A stretch of 64,000 nt of DNA from Primula veris (GCA_963682055.1 OY821749.1:23443631-23507630); one strand, 5' to 3'; positions 31,822-45,592 are shown, counted from the first letter of the stretch. Numbers and translations are program-made. Notes: generated from the letters alone by a model not told the origin.

Positions 31822-32449
31822 AATTGAATACGCTATTTCGCTATGTTTTTTTGTAAAACGTTAGGCGTGCACTTTTTGTGCTAATAGTGTGCTTTTTGAC
31901 TGTCATTATGGTATTAGACGGTTACTTTTGTATTATACTGTCCGTTAGACTGTTATTTTTTCTAGATTCTTTTTAAATTTCTCATTTTTTTGCAATTTGT
32001 TTGTATTTTTTTTTTATATTTTCTGGATTTTTTAATATCTCAAAACAAGAAAGTAAATATCCCAAACCAAGCTATTATATACAAAACCGTGTACATATGC
32101 GTGTCTCTCTTTTATTGTTATATTTTAACAAGTGAGAAAATTAAACAAACATAAAGTAAGTCATAATTAAAATCTAAACAAATCAATATCATATATCACA
32201 TTTATCTTAAACTAACCCATGAAACCTTCAAAAAAGATAAATCAAGTAGTTAAAAAAAAAAAAACATGAGTAGTGAAGCATTTTACAAAGTGATCAACTT
32301 TACCCATTATTAACTATAAACTTATCCTTTCCCTTGGTTTTATTTTCCACCTCTTTTGCTTTCATAATCCAAGAATAACTTTTTCCAAAAGTACAACATC
32401 GAAATGATAATTAAAATACAATACAAACCCATGATTTAAATAATATCTC
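31822..32449. other. Spacer between the NTF2 duplicate and the MYB gene
   Basis: AT-rich. The end next to 32450 must contain the 3' UTR of the minus-strand MYB gene. Nothing else is recognised. Confidence 0.5.
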
Positions 32450-35125
32450 TTATAAATTAAATGGATAAGAAGGTAGCATATTCTCAATATTTGATGAATC
32501 CCCTTCTAGTAATCCTTCAGCTTGGTCCCAAGGAATAAAACTATAGCATTGTTGAGATTCAACCCATACATTCAACTTTTCACTCTCCAAACACTCCATT
32601 CCAATTTCTCCCACTTCACTTATACTGCAATTTTGTAAATCGAAAGACACCAAGCTTTCTACATTCTCCATCAATGGTGGGATAAAGTTATTACTTTCCA
32701 TGCTAGTTTGAAATGAATTTATAGGCACTTCTCGTATAGCTTCTTGTGGACTTATACTCCAGATGCTTTGAGATATATCAATGCCCACTATTTCTTGAAA
32801 AGTCTCCCCATTTTCATTTGCAAATAGCGTATTAGTGTCAAACATGAATAAGTTAGGATTTGGAGAAGTAAACATTAGGTTATCTTTCTCGGGTTTTTTT
32901 GAGTAATCTATTTGGTTAGATGGGTAACGAAAAGGCGAATGGTGGTTATTGGTCAGCTTATTAGTCGATGATGATGTTGAAGTAGGCTTGTGTATCTTTT
33001 TTTTTATCCAAGAGTTCCAGTAATTCTTTATTTCATTGTCTGTTCGTCCAGGCAAATGACTTGCTATATGTGCCCACCTACAACTCATTCATGCAAAAAA
33101 GAAAATGTGATTTAGTGCAAATATAAGACAAATTTCCTTGGTTCAACAAAATAATTACTAGACATTTTTCTTTTGCCTGAAAATAAATATTCGATTTGCT
33201 AACACAATGGAACTGGAGCAAAGTTTCCCAAGTAAATCCATACAGAAGTGATCCTGTCACGCAATGCCCTGAAGACTAGCTTCTACTGTACTTAGTTTTT
33301 TTTTTCATGAATAATAGAAAGTTCCAAAACTGTGACTATATGTAATTCGTCAGATAAAAGTATGGTAGTGGTATAGCGAACACTAGGACTGGGGTATGTT
33401 ATCTTTAGAGCCGTCTTCTGAGTTTAAGAATCCCGACACAAACTTGGAAATGGATGATCGTTTTCTTCTTTGTAATGTTTAAGTGAAACGGTCATTAATT
33501 AACCATGGAGCCCCCACTTGAATATATTGTTGGTTCAAACACAGTAAGGAAATGCAAACCGATCAACTAAATTCATAATGTATATAGCAGTATATATAGA
33601 TGTATTGCTTGAGTGGAAAAAAAAAAATTACAAGGCCAGTTATAAACAGTAATACTGCTTAATTACAAATAACTTGAAATATCTTTCTAAGACATTGCCT
33701 TGTTTTTCATGTGCCAAAATACAGTTTGACACTTTTTAGATGATTTGCTTTGATAGTGAAGTCACTTGCTTCGAGATAGTTTCATTTAGAAAGCTTATAC
33801 TGTACTCCAAGTGATCTTGCTTACACATGACTTTAAATTTCATTGACAATACAATGTACATTGTATCGAATGTAGAAACATTCAATGTTGCTTTCAACAA
33901 ACATCCTCAATTCTGAGGTGTAACTCAAATTGATGTGTAACTTTTAGCAATTAAATTGTCAGCTCTGTTATGGAAAAAAAATATATACCTGTTTCCAACA
34001 GCTCCATGAAGATTAATAATCAACTTCTCTTCCTCAGGACTAAACCTCCCTCTCCTGATATCGGGTCTTAAATAATTAATCCATCTCAAGCGACAACTTT
34101 TACCACATCTTTGCAGCCCTAATAATCCAAAAACGAAGAAAAGAAGAAGAACATTAACCTTGTTCCTTTTGAACAATAATGATCAACATATTAAGAAATC
34201 ATGAATTTACAGGTACACAGATAATTTTATCCGAGTTTTGTCTATACATGTACAGTTCAAAGCAAAAACCAACACATTGTAGTTAAGGTTAGAAGCATTT
34301 AACAGCTTTATTGAGGTTTGTTGTAACTGCGCTGCGAGTTTGTCAATTAATCAAAACTCAAATTTAAATGTTGATACGGAAAAAACTATAAGAAGTATCA
34401 TATTTTAGTTAAATGCAGATTTTTAGTTGTGTAACCTGCAAGAACATATCATTTTATTCACGAAAATGAAAATAAAGAAAAAAGAACTTTTTGGAACGCT
34501 ATTAATATGTTTCATAGGGTACGAACATGAAAGTAAACATTTTAACCCTAAGGCAGTCTCTACTGACTCAGACATCTAGCCTTGCTATATATATGTATAT
34601 ATAGAAGAAATTAAACTCAAGTTCATGGATGGTTCTTCGAAGTTTGGCCATGGTCGCTTTCAAACCTCTCAAGAGAAGGCCAAGTATTACGGACGTCTCA
34701 AGGCTTAAAAAAGTCAAAACGCACAAGTTTATGCAGGGTTTCTACATTTTTGCCAAGTTATTTTGCTTATCCCGTATCAAAGAGACTTGTTTCGGATTTT
34801 CGAGTACTAGATTGTTTTTTCCTTTATTTAGACGTTTTTGATGTTTTATCTAAATGAAGACGAATTTTAATAAATAAAAAAATGTAAGTAAACATTTTAC
34901 ACGACTAGCAATTTTATGTAAAAGCCAAAGAAATGTATGTAAAGTAAGAGAGTATGATATGTAGATAGATATAGAGAGCTAGAGATAGAGACCAGCTTTT
35001 TCAGGGATTTCACTCCAACAGCCATAGCCATGATTGGTTATGTATCTAATGAGTTTTTCATCTTCTTCTGGTGACCATAACCCTCTCTTTACCTTCTGTT
35101 GGTTGCAGCATGAGTGATGCCCCAT
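32450..35125 (-). CDS. MYB26: R2R3-MYB transcription factor, MYB26-like (3 exons)
   Basis: On the minus strand the exons are 35125-34993, 34118-33989 and 33077-32450, giving 296 residues. The start [20 protein letters not shown], followed by the R2 repeat ([20 protein letters not shown]) and the R3 repeat ([20 protein letters not shown], then [20 protein letters not shown]), has the regular Trp spacing, with Phe for the first R3 Trp as is usual. [11 protein letters not shown] and the C-terminal patch [20 protein letters not shown] with FIPWDQ are what I know from Arabidopsis MYB26. MYB26 is a nuclear activator of secondary wall thickening in the anther endothecium, needed for dehiscence. Intron positions are the two canonical R2R3-MYB sites. 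Assignment to R2R3-MYB is certain; the MYB26 orthology is likely. Confidence 0.9.
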
Positions 35126-35984
35126 TAATTCCCTCTCTATTTATTAAATTGGCTAGTGTGTCTTATTTAATGTCAGAATTTATGTCTAGCAAATTGAGTC
35201 CTTTTAAAGGGTGAACTACATCAATGGTCCCTATTATATTGTTTCAACCAATTTTTCTTCTTCTTAAAAGGTGAATTGCACCAGTAGTTCTCAAGATTTG
35301 AACAAGTAGAAGAATTTAGTCACAAGATTTTGAACTAGTAAAAAATTGGAATTTCTTTCTTAATAGTATAATTATAAGAAAATATATATCACCCCAGCCA
35401 TTTTTTTCAAAAATCAAAGTATATACAGCAAATGGTGTTATCTGTCTCAAATGGGACAGATGACTCGAATATGTATCCACTTGTTGGTGGGAGGTGAATT
35501 TCGTACGTAACCATGATTCATATTAAAGGGGGGAGCTGAAGTTCATGTGATCGGTATTCTTTTCTTACTATATGAGGGGATGAAAGGCACTAATCCGACA
35601 TGTTTCATATAGGATGATTCCGCCCCAGTTAAGGACAACTGTAACAACTTTCACATACGATAAGGGAACATAGTCACATAGACGAACACGTACGTAAAAG
35701 TATGAGGACTAAGTAAAGTTATATAATAACAACGGGGACCATTTCTCTATTTAATATTTTAATTTTTTGGTTCTGGTGCACATATGAGCCGACAAATACC
35801 CTCTGAGTGGAGCATACTAATTACTAAGTGGGACCTGTAATTTTTCATCTAACCCTAAAATGACGTTTTATCTGAATTTCATATAGCTATAGATTTCCTC
35901 TACATACGTATGTACTATTCGATAATAACATCCATGTTGTATTGACGTAATCCAATATTAATATTTGTATGCAATATAAACAGA
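35126..35984. other. Upstream region of the MYB26-like gene
   Basis: Contains the presumed MYB promoter. A word related to aaagg(g)tgaa(c/t)t(a/g)ca(t/c)ca recurs near 35208 and 35268. No gene is recognised. Confidence 0.45.
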
Positions 35985-36177
35985 CACTATAAAAAAATAC
36001 TCAAATAGCGACGGAATTAGTGACGGTATTTTTTGTTACGAGCTTATTAGCGACGGTTTTTGTGAAAGTTTTGTAACAGTTTAGTCAATTTGCGACAGAT
36101 TTGTGACAGCTTTTTAAATTAGCGACGGGCTTGTGACAGCTTTTGACTCTCACTAAATCAAACATTATTTTGTAGTG
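35985..36177. mobile_element. CACTA-type MITE
   Basis: The left end CACTATAAAAAAAT and right end attattttgtagtg are inverted copies of the CACTA terminus. A perfect 3-bp duplication AGA flanks it (35982-35984 and 36178-36180), as expected for En/Spm transposons. The subterminal part repeats (t)agcgacgg(g) and gtgacag words. At 193 bp it has no coding capacity. Confidence 0.9.
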
Positions 36178-37716
36178 AGAAGGCGTGAAAATGAAGATGT
36201 TGAATTATTGTATTTTCAAATTTTCATCTATAACGTTCGAGATGGAACTTATTTTTTTTTTAACATCCTGTGTGCATCTCGACTCACCCATTTTCTTAAG
36301 ACGTTGATGTTATAATCAACATTAGTAAGTCAATTGTCTTTCCATATAGAAGTTGAGTTTTTAGTGGTTGAAAAAACCGCGATGTCTCTCAAATTCACTG
36401 AGAGCGGGATTGTAGTAGTTTCTGTTTCCTCATGAATGTCATTTTGTTACTTCTACTTGTGGCCACTAGAACAAATTATATATACATGAAGTTTGTAAAG
36501 GTTGAACAGGGAAGTTTCATCCAAAATTGTCAAAATATCGGATCAACTTACGGCATACTCCTAAATATTGAAAGTAGAAATGAATTATATATTTTTTTTG
36601 ATAAGCAAAGGTGAATTATCCTAAACAACAGTTCTTTAACAAATCAGTTTATCCACGCCTCAATGATTAGTTGATCCACATTGAACTTCTGAATCAAGAA
36701 GCGAGAGTTAATAACTTATAAATTCATGGATATAAATTGGGAATTAAAAACCTTATCACCGTTAAAATACATAAGTGAGAGGTGTAAACTTGTCCAGAAC
36801 CGCTTTTAGCAACAACAACAAAATTCCAAACAACACTTTTAGTATATATTTCTCAATATATACATATATATTGATGAAAAATTGAAAGTACAATTATCTT
36901 TCTTCCAACAAAGATAAATTTTATATTTATTGCGTAACCATTATGACCAGTCATTGATAACTACAGCAATAGTAGTCGTTAATTAATACGGTTAGTTACA
37001 TGATTGTATGCGCTTGTATACGTAAAACAATTCATGGAAATGAATGAAAGAAAGCTATGACAATGAAATGTTTCGTTGATTAATACAAATCCTTCAACCA
37101 CATTTGATGGGTAAGTAGATTAGTGACATTTGCTTTGATCAATCGCAAACCAAGTGTGAAAGTAATGCACTTATCATTGCAAGTAAGACCTTAAACAGGA
37201 TTTTTTCTTAAAGAAATAAAACACAAACGATGGTGATGGATGAAAGCTCATACACAAAAGAAACATAAATTGGTGCATAATTTTCATATAGAACAAAAGT
37301 TGAGAGATTTAACTGATCAGTAGTAGCAAAAACTTCCAATATATAGAAATAACTAAGTTTTTCTACTTTAGATTGAATTAAAATATATCTGAGTTCATAT
37401 GCGAACAGTAGCTAACTAGTTACTAAGCATATTTTGGAGGTAATTGTTGTTGAATTTGTTTGGATCGGCTAATTAAATATTTCTTGAAATCAGATTACTC
37501 TATTTGATTATAAAAAATAAAAAATAAACTAAGTTTTTTCGCTTTTTATTGCTAATAGATTTGAATTTATACGAATTAACCTCATGGGCACATGCACAGC
37601 ATCCATATTATTAGTAAATATAAATGGAAAAGTAAGCAAAACAGTACAAGAAGAGCTTACGCACGAAAAAATGAAAATTTTCCTAAAGTTTAATTACATG
37701 AATTAGTGTTCATTAT
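36178..37716. other. Intergenic AT-rich sequence
   Basis: I see no recognisable coding segment or repeat family. Confidence 0.5.
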
Positions 37717-37729
37717 AAGATATTATTTT
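37717..37729. repeat. Target-site duplication of the processed pseudogene (left copy)
   Basis: AAGATATTATTTT is identical to 38290-38302. Confidence 0.9.
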
Positions 37730-38289
37730 TATCACCCCAGTCCGTTATTTATAGTTCGCAAGTTTCACATATTCAATCACCACAGGGTTATTTTCATCCA
37801 AACGGACCTCAGGTTCAGCATGGGCAGCAGCAGATGATTATTGGTCATCCCCGACAAGTATTTTACATGCCTACATATGCACCTGAAATGCAATACAAGG
37901 GAAGAGAATATTAGCAAGCTGGTATTACACTACACCAACGCAAGACAGATATTTGGAATCATTTTCCATAAAAAGCCTTGCGGCTGAAATGAGCTTATCG
38001 TGTGCTTTTTGTGCTGCAGGGCATTCTAACTTGAGTTCCCTGATATGTTTTATTAATAAGCTTGTAACCTTCATTTTGGAATTGCTATCCAACTGATCTT
38101 CCAGATTGTAAAATAGGATGGTACTTTCGTTTTTAATGAAAATTTGTGTAAAGATTTTAGGTAGGAACTACTTTTTGTCTGGATTTTCATTTCTGTCATT
38201 CATTTAGGACTTAAAAGTCGCAATGCTTGATAGCCATATTGGTACCCGAATTTTATCAAGTACCCATTGTGGTTTCTGATAAAAAAAAA
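37730..38289 (+). pseudogene. 5'-truncated processed pseudogene, probably ataxin-2/CID4-like
   Basis: An open stretch to the TAG at 37912-37914 reads SPQGYFHPNGPQVQHGQQ, then MIIGHPRQVFYMPTYAPEMQ and YKGREY. This resembles the C terminus of plant ataxin-2-like PABP-interacting proteins (CID3/CID4), which end in a Tyr-Met-Pro...Glu-Met-Pro-Tyr-Lys-Gly-Arg pattern. A 3' UTR of about 365 bp follows and ends in a run of about ten A (38281-38290). A 13-bp target duplication, AAGATATTATTTT, lies at 37717-37729 and 38290-38302. Poly(A), duplication and 5' truncation show LINE-mediated retroposition. The parent-gene assignment is less certain than the retroposed origin. Confidence 0.75.
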
Positions 38290-38302
38290 AAGATATTATT
38301 TT

Positions 38303-40901
38303 CCGAGAATCGATCATAACTTGAAAATTTCTGGGAACACCTCAAACAAATTTGATCGAAGAAGAGACTAGTTAATCAGACGGCTCCGTGTTATGGGATT
38401 AGCATATACTACAGCTTTCATAAATATATTGATTTGGAAAAATTAGCAAAATATATCATCTGGTAGACTATTTTGCTAAAAGTCTATATACCAAGTTATT
38501 TAGTAAAAGGCTAATTTATTCTGGACGGATTTTTTTTTTTACCTACTTACAACGATAGCATATAAGCTAGCATATTTGACGAAGTAAGGTAAAATATGTA
38601 CTATTTATTTGACTACTAAACAGATACAAACTTTAAACTGTTTGATAATTAAATTAACTATTATTAAAATATAACACGAAGACTCACACATTTACTATAA
38701 GTTGTCGAATGATTTAAGCTTAGCTTTAAGGTGGAGCAATATCCGAGTGACCTTGAAATGGGGCCAACCCCTTCAATTTTATTGAAAAACAAATTAGTTT
38801 AAGGACCCTATGTTGTCTTAAAAAGCATGGTTGGTTAAGTTATTAACTCATAGATGGAACCTCATTACCATAACCCTTTTTAGTCCCTAATGATTCCATC
38901 TCGACTTGTGTTTAGCGTAATCTAATTCTAGCCACTATTTTGACCTACATCCATAAAAAATTCTAAGTCAGTGGATTGTGGACCCATTTCCTTCATTATA
39001 AGTTATTTACATGTCAAATTTATTTTCAAGTACACTCTTTCCTCTATTTGTAGTTTGTACTGTGTGTATATATATGCCTATAGGGCTATGGTTTCTTAGA
39101 CCTCTTGTTTGCTTTTTACTTCAAAAAGTATTACGTCAATCTTTCATTTCAAGTATATTTTTTTTTTCAAGTTGTAGACCATGTGTTGTGTATATAATAC
39201 CCTAAGTACTTCCTAATCATCCTCATGTCTCTTCGTGGAGTTCTTTTTACTGTCATATTCATTTATAGTTTAATAAGTGGTCGATGTACTAATGTACATT
39301 AACGTTTTCCGGTTATGACCGACAGTATAATGGTCTACATGGCCGGGATTCGAAAACAAAAATATACTAATACCGTTGGTAAACCGGTAAAAATGGGAGA
39401 CAAATAATTTCAAAGACATGGATTGCACAAAAATACACCCTCGCATCAATAATAAAGTGAATTATTTATAAACATTAAAGTTTAAGACGGAAAAAAACCC
39501 CAATAACCTTTATTTCTTCCTTTATTGGCAGTGCCAGTACTATTGTTAGTTTCCGAAGCTCCGGCCCAATAAATGCAACCTCTAATATGGGCCCGGGTTT
39601 TGGGCCACCTTGGAGTGGGCTACAAAAGGAGGTGTGGATAAGTAAGAGAGTTGTGGGTGTTGGAAGAGATTCAACGGATGGAGAATTAAAGTGAAAATTA
39701 TAGTCGATTTCACCGTTGTATTCCGGTTTGCCACTTAGGTGATGAAATGGCGGGACAGGTGGTGGATCCGATGGAGGTTTTTTGATAAATGAAGGAGGAC
39801 GTTAGTTGCATTGCAACAAAATGAGGATCTTCATATAGGATTATAATTAAGGCGAGATCCTTGATTTATGCCATCAAATTAAAAAAATATATATTATGCT
39901 TCACATTCTTGTGATTGTTAAGGTCTTACGATATAGATTTTGTGTTTACTTATCGAATTAGTGCTTTGCTAAGTAAATCAGAAGCAACATTTTGTTTCAA
40001 TTAGAAAGTACAAGGGAGAGCACTAGCAGATTGATATAGAAACGATTGATTGTGCAATTGCATAATTAACATTCAATATCGACATATTTTACAAGCTAAG
40101 AGAGCAATTGCTTGTTCAAATGCTGCATTACACGATAGAGACTTAGCTAGACTGCATTTACTAATAATGGATAAAATACCACATGTGAATTAATTGTGAA
40201 GGAGAAGGCAAGTGATGGATCACTCTTTCTATTAATATAATTTTTGGCTTGCACAAAACTACTAATAATTTTTCGGATGGCAACATCTTCTATTGACAAT
40301 TCCTTCAAATACAAAACAGGAATTGAAGCCTTGCTCTACCATCTTCATTTTCATTGATGATTTTGATAGACTGATGATATATATTCACTTATACCTTGTG
40401 TTTCCCGTGACGACATGGGTCTTGCTTATTACTAATATTTTCTGGCTTGTGTTTATAGTGACAACACGAATAAAATCCAACCTTTCTTAAGGTAATTTTT
40501 GTGTTTTTTTCTTATACTTAATAACTTTACTAATGTTTCAAAAAAAAAAAAAAAATAACCAAATTCATTCAGGATTTTGTTTTTCATGCTAAATGTCATG
40601 AATAAAACCACTACAATTGTACTTTGGCCACTTATTAATACACAATGATGAAGAAATTGTACCAACTGTTTACCAAAATGAAAGAATTATAACAATACAT
40701 GCAATTTCAATTAGGGGGGGAGGGATTTACAACTCAAAAAGAACTCCACGCAATGGGGCTCAAAATAAAAACATAAAAGCACTACAATCGACCTTCTAAT
40801 TTGTATTGTCATATACCTTTCTGTTTCTAATTGCAAGAGTAATAGCTCGTCGATTTGCTTATTCTGTAATTTACAAGTATAAAATATAAAATCTTATAAT
40901 T
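38303..40901. other. Intergenic region
   Basis: No gene is supported. A GC-richer patch at about 39535-39800 (ggcccaataaatgc, gggcccgggttttgggccac) may be regulatory or a gene relic, but I cannot assign it. The end near 40901 must include the 3' UTR of the ACS gene. Confidence 0.5.
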
Positions 40902-43449
40902 TTAAGTCCTAGCCCTGACAAGGGGTGAGGCAAGAGGAGAATGGGGGGTCATTATATGTGGTGAGAACATAAAATCTTCCAACCTCCTGAATGATAAATT
41001 GAGTTGGAGACTGTTTTTATGTCCTTGAAGAATAAAGCTCCTTATTCTCCTTAATGCAACTCTCATTGTATCATCATCCATATTAGCAAAGCAAACCCTA
41101 AACCAACCCGGCTCTGAACAATGGAACGAAGACCCGGGTGAAACATTTAGCTTAACCTCATGTATAATAATTCTCCATAGTTCCATCTCGGATTCGATAT
41201 TAGCCTCTTTTAAAAGATTACGTAGATCCATCCATAAAAAAAGTCCGGCGTTACTTTTAAGGCTCCCTATCCCTACTTGAGCAAGGCCTCTAGTGAAACT
41301 TTCGTGCCGTTTAGCTAACCTCTTTCCACTTTCAAGGATGAAGTTTTTAATAAATTTATCATCGTTTAGCATCGATCCTAGTAGGTGTTGCGTTTGAGTA
41401 GATACGAGACCAAAACTTGACATTTTCCTAGCACAATTTACCACCGAATCATTGTAGGAATATACAATACCTACCCTAAATCCAGGAAACCCCATGTCTT
41501 TTGATAGACTGTAAACTAAATGGATTAGATCTCGATTAATGGATAAATCTTCGTCAATTATCTCTGTAATGCTAATGAAATTCGGCTTATTGAAGACGGT
41601 GGCAGCATATATCTCATCCATTACTAAATGTATGCTGTTTTCATTGATAAAAGCGACTATTGTTTTTAATGTATCTTTGTCTAAGATAGTGCCCAAAGGG
41701 TTTGAAGGGTTTGTTATAAGTATGCCTTTAACTCTGATATTTTCTTTTTTTGCGCTCTCCAGTGCTTCATATAATGCTGATTTTGTGATCTTAAAGTTGT
41801 TGAAGCTCTCACAAATAACTGGAACTAGTTGTACACCGGTCCGCCACCTCAAGTCTCGATCGAAACTGCAATAAAATAATAAAGTTACTACATAAATACA
41901 AAGCACAAAAATTAAGACAAAATAATCACGCTAAATGATAGTGTACGTAAAACTAAATGAAAGTGATTTTTCATTAAGGAGATACTATTATAACTTTCTA
42001 TTAAAAGAAACTTATATTTGAATGATTGTTCCACCTATATGCTAATTAAGTGATTTGAAAAGGCTAGTATATGCACTATTTGTTGAAAGCAATTTAGTTG
42101 ACCTTACTCTTGTAACTAGTGACCAGATTAGGGGTTTGTTTCGAGCCAATACTTAAGTACTTACTTTAAAACGGCCAAACATATATATCTAATTTAAGTG
42201 AAGTAAGCAATATTGTATCTTCCTAGTTCCTACCTACTTTCGGTACCATGTCACGATCACACAACTCACATATATTATAAATATGAAAGATAAGTATGTG
42301 GCTTTGTGAGTCTGTGATCCATAAATAAAGTCGAGACACAGAAGTCTATATTATATACATTATGCGCGCAAAATATTTTTAAATTAATTAGCTAATGATA
42401 TGAATGGTTATTTACCCTGGATAATATGGAGTGGGCACCAAAAAAGCATCACCAGGGTCAGCTAAACAAAAGGCTAACATTTCATGAGCCCCAGTTGCTC
42501 CACCACTCATCACAATTCGGTCTGGATCAAATGTTACTCTATCTCCTCTCACTTTTGCCATAAATTTTGCTACTCCCTGAAAACAATTTTAAAACATACA
42601 AAAAAAAATGTTACTAAAACACATATATGAATAGTTATGTTACTTAGTAGTTAGTACGTATTATCATTTCAACTGTTTTTATATCACTTTTAGTCTCTTT
42701 TATCTTTAAAATGAGTTCAGACTTCAGATTAAGTCAAACCAAAAATTATTAGTACGACAATGGAAAGAGAAGGGTAAAGAGATTGTTTGTTTCTTATTTT
42801 AACTTTGAGATTATTTTTTCACGTCAAGTTGATTTTTATTTGGTTGACACTCGAAAAAAGGTGACTATTTTCATTTTTACCTTACAAAATTGGGTTTTTT
42901 AAATGTAAAATTACCGACAATTAAATTTTATTATGATTCAACTCTTGTTTATTTTATAACGAAAGCTACAATATGATTGGAAGAAATGTTTTGTAATTCT
43001 TTATATCATTTTTTCTTTTTTACCTTTCTAAACTCTGGTAAACCATGATAATCCTGGAAAATGGCAATGTCCTTAAACTCCTTTGCTCCTTCAGTAGTGC
43101 ATATTGAGGTTCTTGGGTTGTTCACAACCCAGTCTTCAACCAAATCAAATGAGAGCTGCAATTCGAAACAAATAACCACTTATATATCTCGTAAGTTTTG
43201 TTTTCTGGAATGAGAAGTACTTAAATAATCTAACATTCTGAAGAAAACGTACTAATTTTAGAACTAATATTTATTTACCTGATTTTCAGCAAGTCCCATT
43301 TGAATAACCCCTTTGAGGTTCATAGCAGGATGATATGGATCACTATCATAAGCCTTCCATCCATCAAAATAGGGTGAGTTTTCGCCATGCCCATCTTCGG
43401 TAGCGACTTTAGACAACAAGTTCTTATTGTTTTTTGAAACCAAGCCCAT
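40902..43449 (-). CDS. ACS: 1-aminocyclopropane-1-carboxylate synthase, type 1 (4 exons)
   Basis: On the minus strand the exons are 43449-43279, 43155-43024, 42576-42416 and 41865-40902. Phases agree and the product is 475 residues, normal for the family. ACS is a cytosolic PLP enzyme that converts S-adenosyl-methionine to ACC, the committed step of ethylene synthesis. Seen in order: [17 protein letters not shown] and IQMGLAENQ in exon 1, [12 protein letters not shown] in exon 2, [20 protein letters not shown] and PTPYYPG in exon 3, then [17 protein letters not shown], the PLP lysine in [14 protein letters not shown] and [10 protein letters not shown] in exon 4. The tail [20 protein letters not shown]...SPLVRA has several Ser/Thr-Pro sites and a basic-flanked Ser, the mark of type-1 ACS (ACS2/ACS6 group) stabilised by MPK3/6 and CDPK phosphorylation. 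Confidence 0.96.
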
Positions 43450-43601
43450 ATTTTTTACTTCTTAAGATTCTAGATATTTAAAGGTTGGAAAGAAAGAAGA
43501 GAGAATCTCAAGAAAACTATGTAAAAAAATTCTTAGAGAAAAGGATGGGGGATTTGATATTTGATTGGGTGGTTATTGTGAATTGTTAGTTATTATCGGC
43601 T

Positions 43602-43612
43602 AGTATATATAC
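43602..43612 (-). promoter_or_regulatory. Candidate TATA box of the ACS gene
   Basis: agtatatatac, read on the minus strand as gtatatatact, lies about 155 bp upstream of the ACS start codon, a usual distance for a plant gene with a short 5' UTR. Confidence 0.55.
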
Positions 43613-45357
43613 TCATATTTTGTGGTGGGAGACAAATCTTTGGTGTACTAATGAAGGTTCGTGTAAAATGTCAATTATAATTATCGGTCTTCCTCTGGAA
43701 ATCTTTCGTTGGCTGCTTTGACCATAAGTACATGAACAATCCATTTATTTTTGGAAAATTCATAAAACTCGTGTACAACATAATAATCTAACCATATACC
43801 GAGACGGAACCATTTATTTTTGTATTTTATACAACTTTTTTTTTCATGAGAGACTAAAATGCAAATCTTTAAAGATTTTAATCAGAATACGTACGGATTT
43901 TTTTACGGTTATTTTCTTGACTTTTGTTTTTAAAATTCAAAAAAAAAAAAAACGGGGCTTTCAAATTACAAAGTCGATTTAAAATTCAAAAACTCAAATT
44001 TATTGACTTTTTTGGCTTTCTAGGGTTTTTAAGGCTTTTAGATCATTATTAGACAATAGTTATAATTTATATCATTGAGTTTTTAGTTTGTAAAACCCAG
44101 TCTCAGAATTTAAGAAACTGATTTTATGATTAGATTTTTTTTTTAAAATCCAATTTATTTTCATAGAAAAAGCAAAAAACAAATGCAAGATATAAATATA
44201 ATTGAAAAGCTCGGAGTAGATTTTTTGTAAAACCCATTTTGTAAATTTCAAGCTCATTTTTATAATTTACAATCATTTTTTTAACAAAATTAAATTTATC
44301 GTTAAAAGTCAGAAGAATGTCAAAAAAAAAAATTGACTTAATGTTTTTTTAAACTCAGTTTCTATATTCTAAAATCAAGTTCTACAATTTAATATTTAAG
44401 TTTTTTTTAAAATTTTGAAAAAAAATAAAAATAAAAGTCAAAAAAATCAAGTCAACGGTCAAATAATATTGCACCTACACTACAAAATAAGTTCAATCAG
44501 GACCAAATAACTTAAAACGTCAGTAAAATTGAAATTGGCCGTCTTTTCGTCTGCAATAATTGGGAGAAAATCTGTCACAAATTTTGTCCATGATTGAACT
44601 TTTTTTATGAATTAGGTCTAATATCACATTTCACAATTCAATCCTGGGACACTGTTTTTTCCGACAATCCAAAATTTTGGTTTTTTATGAATTTTTTTAA
44701 TGATTTTTAACCTCTATGATATCTCATTTATTTATTTTTTGGATTATTCCGACTTTTTAGTAAAATTTCAGATATTTTTAGGTGTTTTTGTTGAAAATGA
44801 GAGTTTACTTACGTTTTTGGCACATCCTAAACCCAAATAAGAAGGGTCGAATGGGCTCAAATCCACCCCAATAATAAACTAGAGGCAATGGTAAGACCTT
44901 TTGTAAACTAGAACTTGTTATTTCCATTATATGTGTTTTTTTGTAATGTACTTTTTTTTTTAACATGAAAATAGGCCTTATATATATATATATATATATA
45001 TTATTTTGTCCACAAGAGAGTTGATTATATCGTTCATGTACAGAGATCCCTGGTATTAGATTTAATTCAACAATATCTATGGCAATTCCTCTGCAAGCTT
45101 TACCAACCAACAGGCTTCTGTTTGTACTCCAGGTATCGAGGGGTCGAATATAGTATCAAGATCAATTTCATGTTATGATTGGATGAACCCAGGACAACGA
45201 TTATTGAAGCAATGAGTTTTACCCGCCAATTGCTCCTTGAACTAATGTGGATCGCAACCGACTCCATTTGGTAATGGCAGAGGATTTTTTGTAATGTACA
45301 TGTATAGTAGAAACACGTCTCATGCATTCAAAATGTACAAAGTGTAATAGTAACGTA
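43613..45357. other. Upstream region of ACS and AT-rich spacer
   Basis: Contains homopolymeric A/T stretches and a (TA)n run at about 44979-45001. No gene is recognised. Confidence 0.5.
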
Positions 45358-45592
45358 CTCTTTCTCTCTCTAAGCAAGTGTCTCATACGAAAATACGTAT
45401 AACTTTAACCGATAATTTTTTTATATATAAATTGTCAGAAAAAATACTTTCAAAAGTTAATCATATAGTTCTTGGTTAAAATTATACGATGGAAATTTCC
45501 ATATTTTTATTTTGAAAATTTTGATATGAAAAATTTGATTATCAAAGTTACACGTATTTTTGTAAGATACATTTATTTAATCGGGGATGGAG
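45358..45592. mobile_element. Stowaway-like MITE, copy A
   Basis: Flanked by TA. Ends ctctttctctctc / ggggatggag are degenerate, but the interior (acgtataactttaaccgata ... aaagttaatcatatagttc ... gttacacgtatttttgtaag) is shared with the MITEs at 46265 and 57677. It is about 235 bp. Confidence 0.6.

Noticed and set aside
39535..39800. GC-richer patch as a coding exon on the minus strand
   Set aside because: A Pro-rich reading is possible but broken by stops and matches no family.
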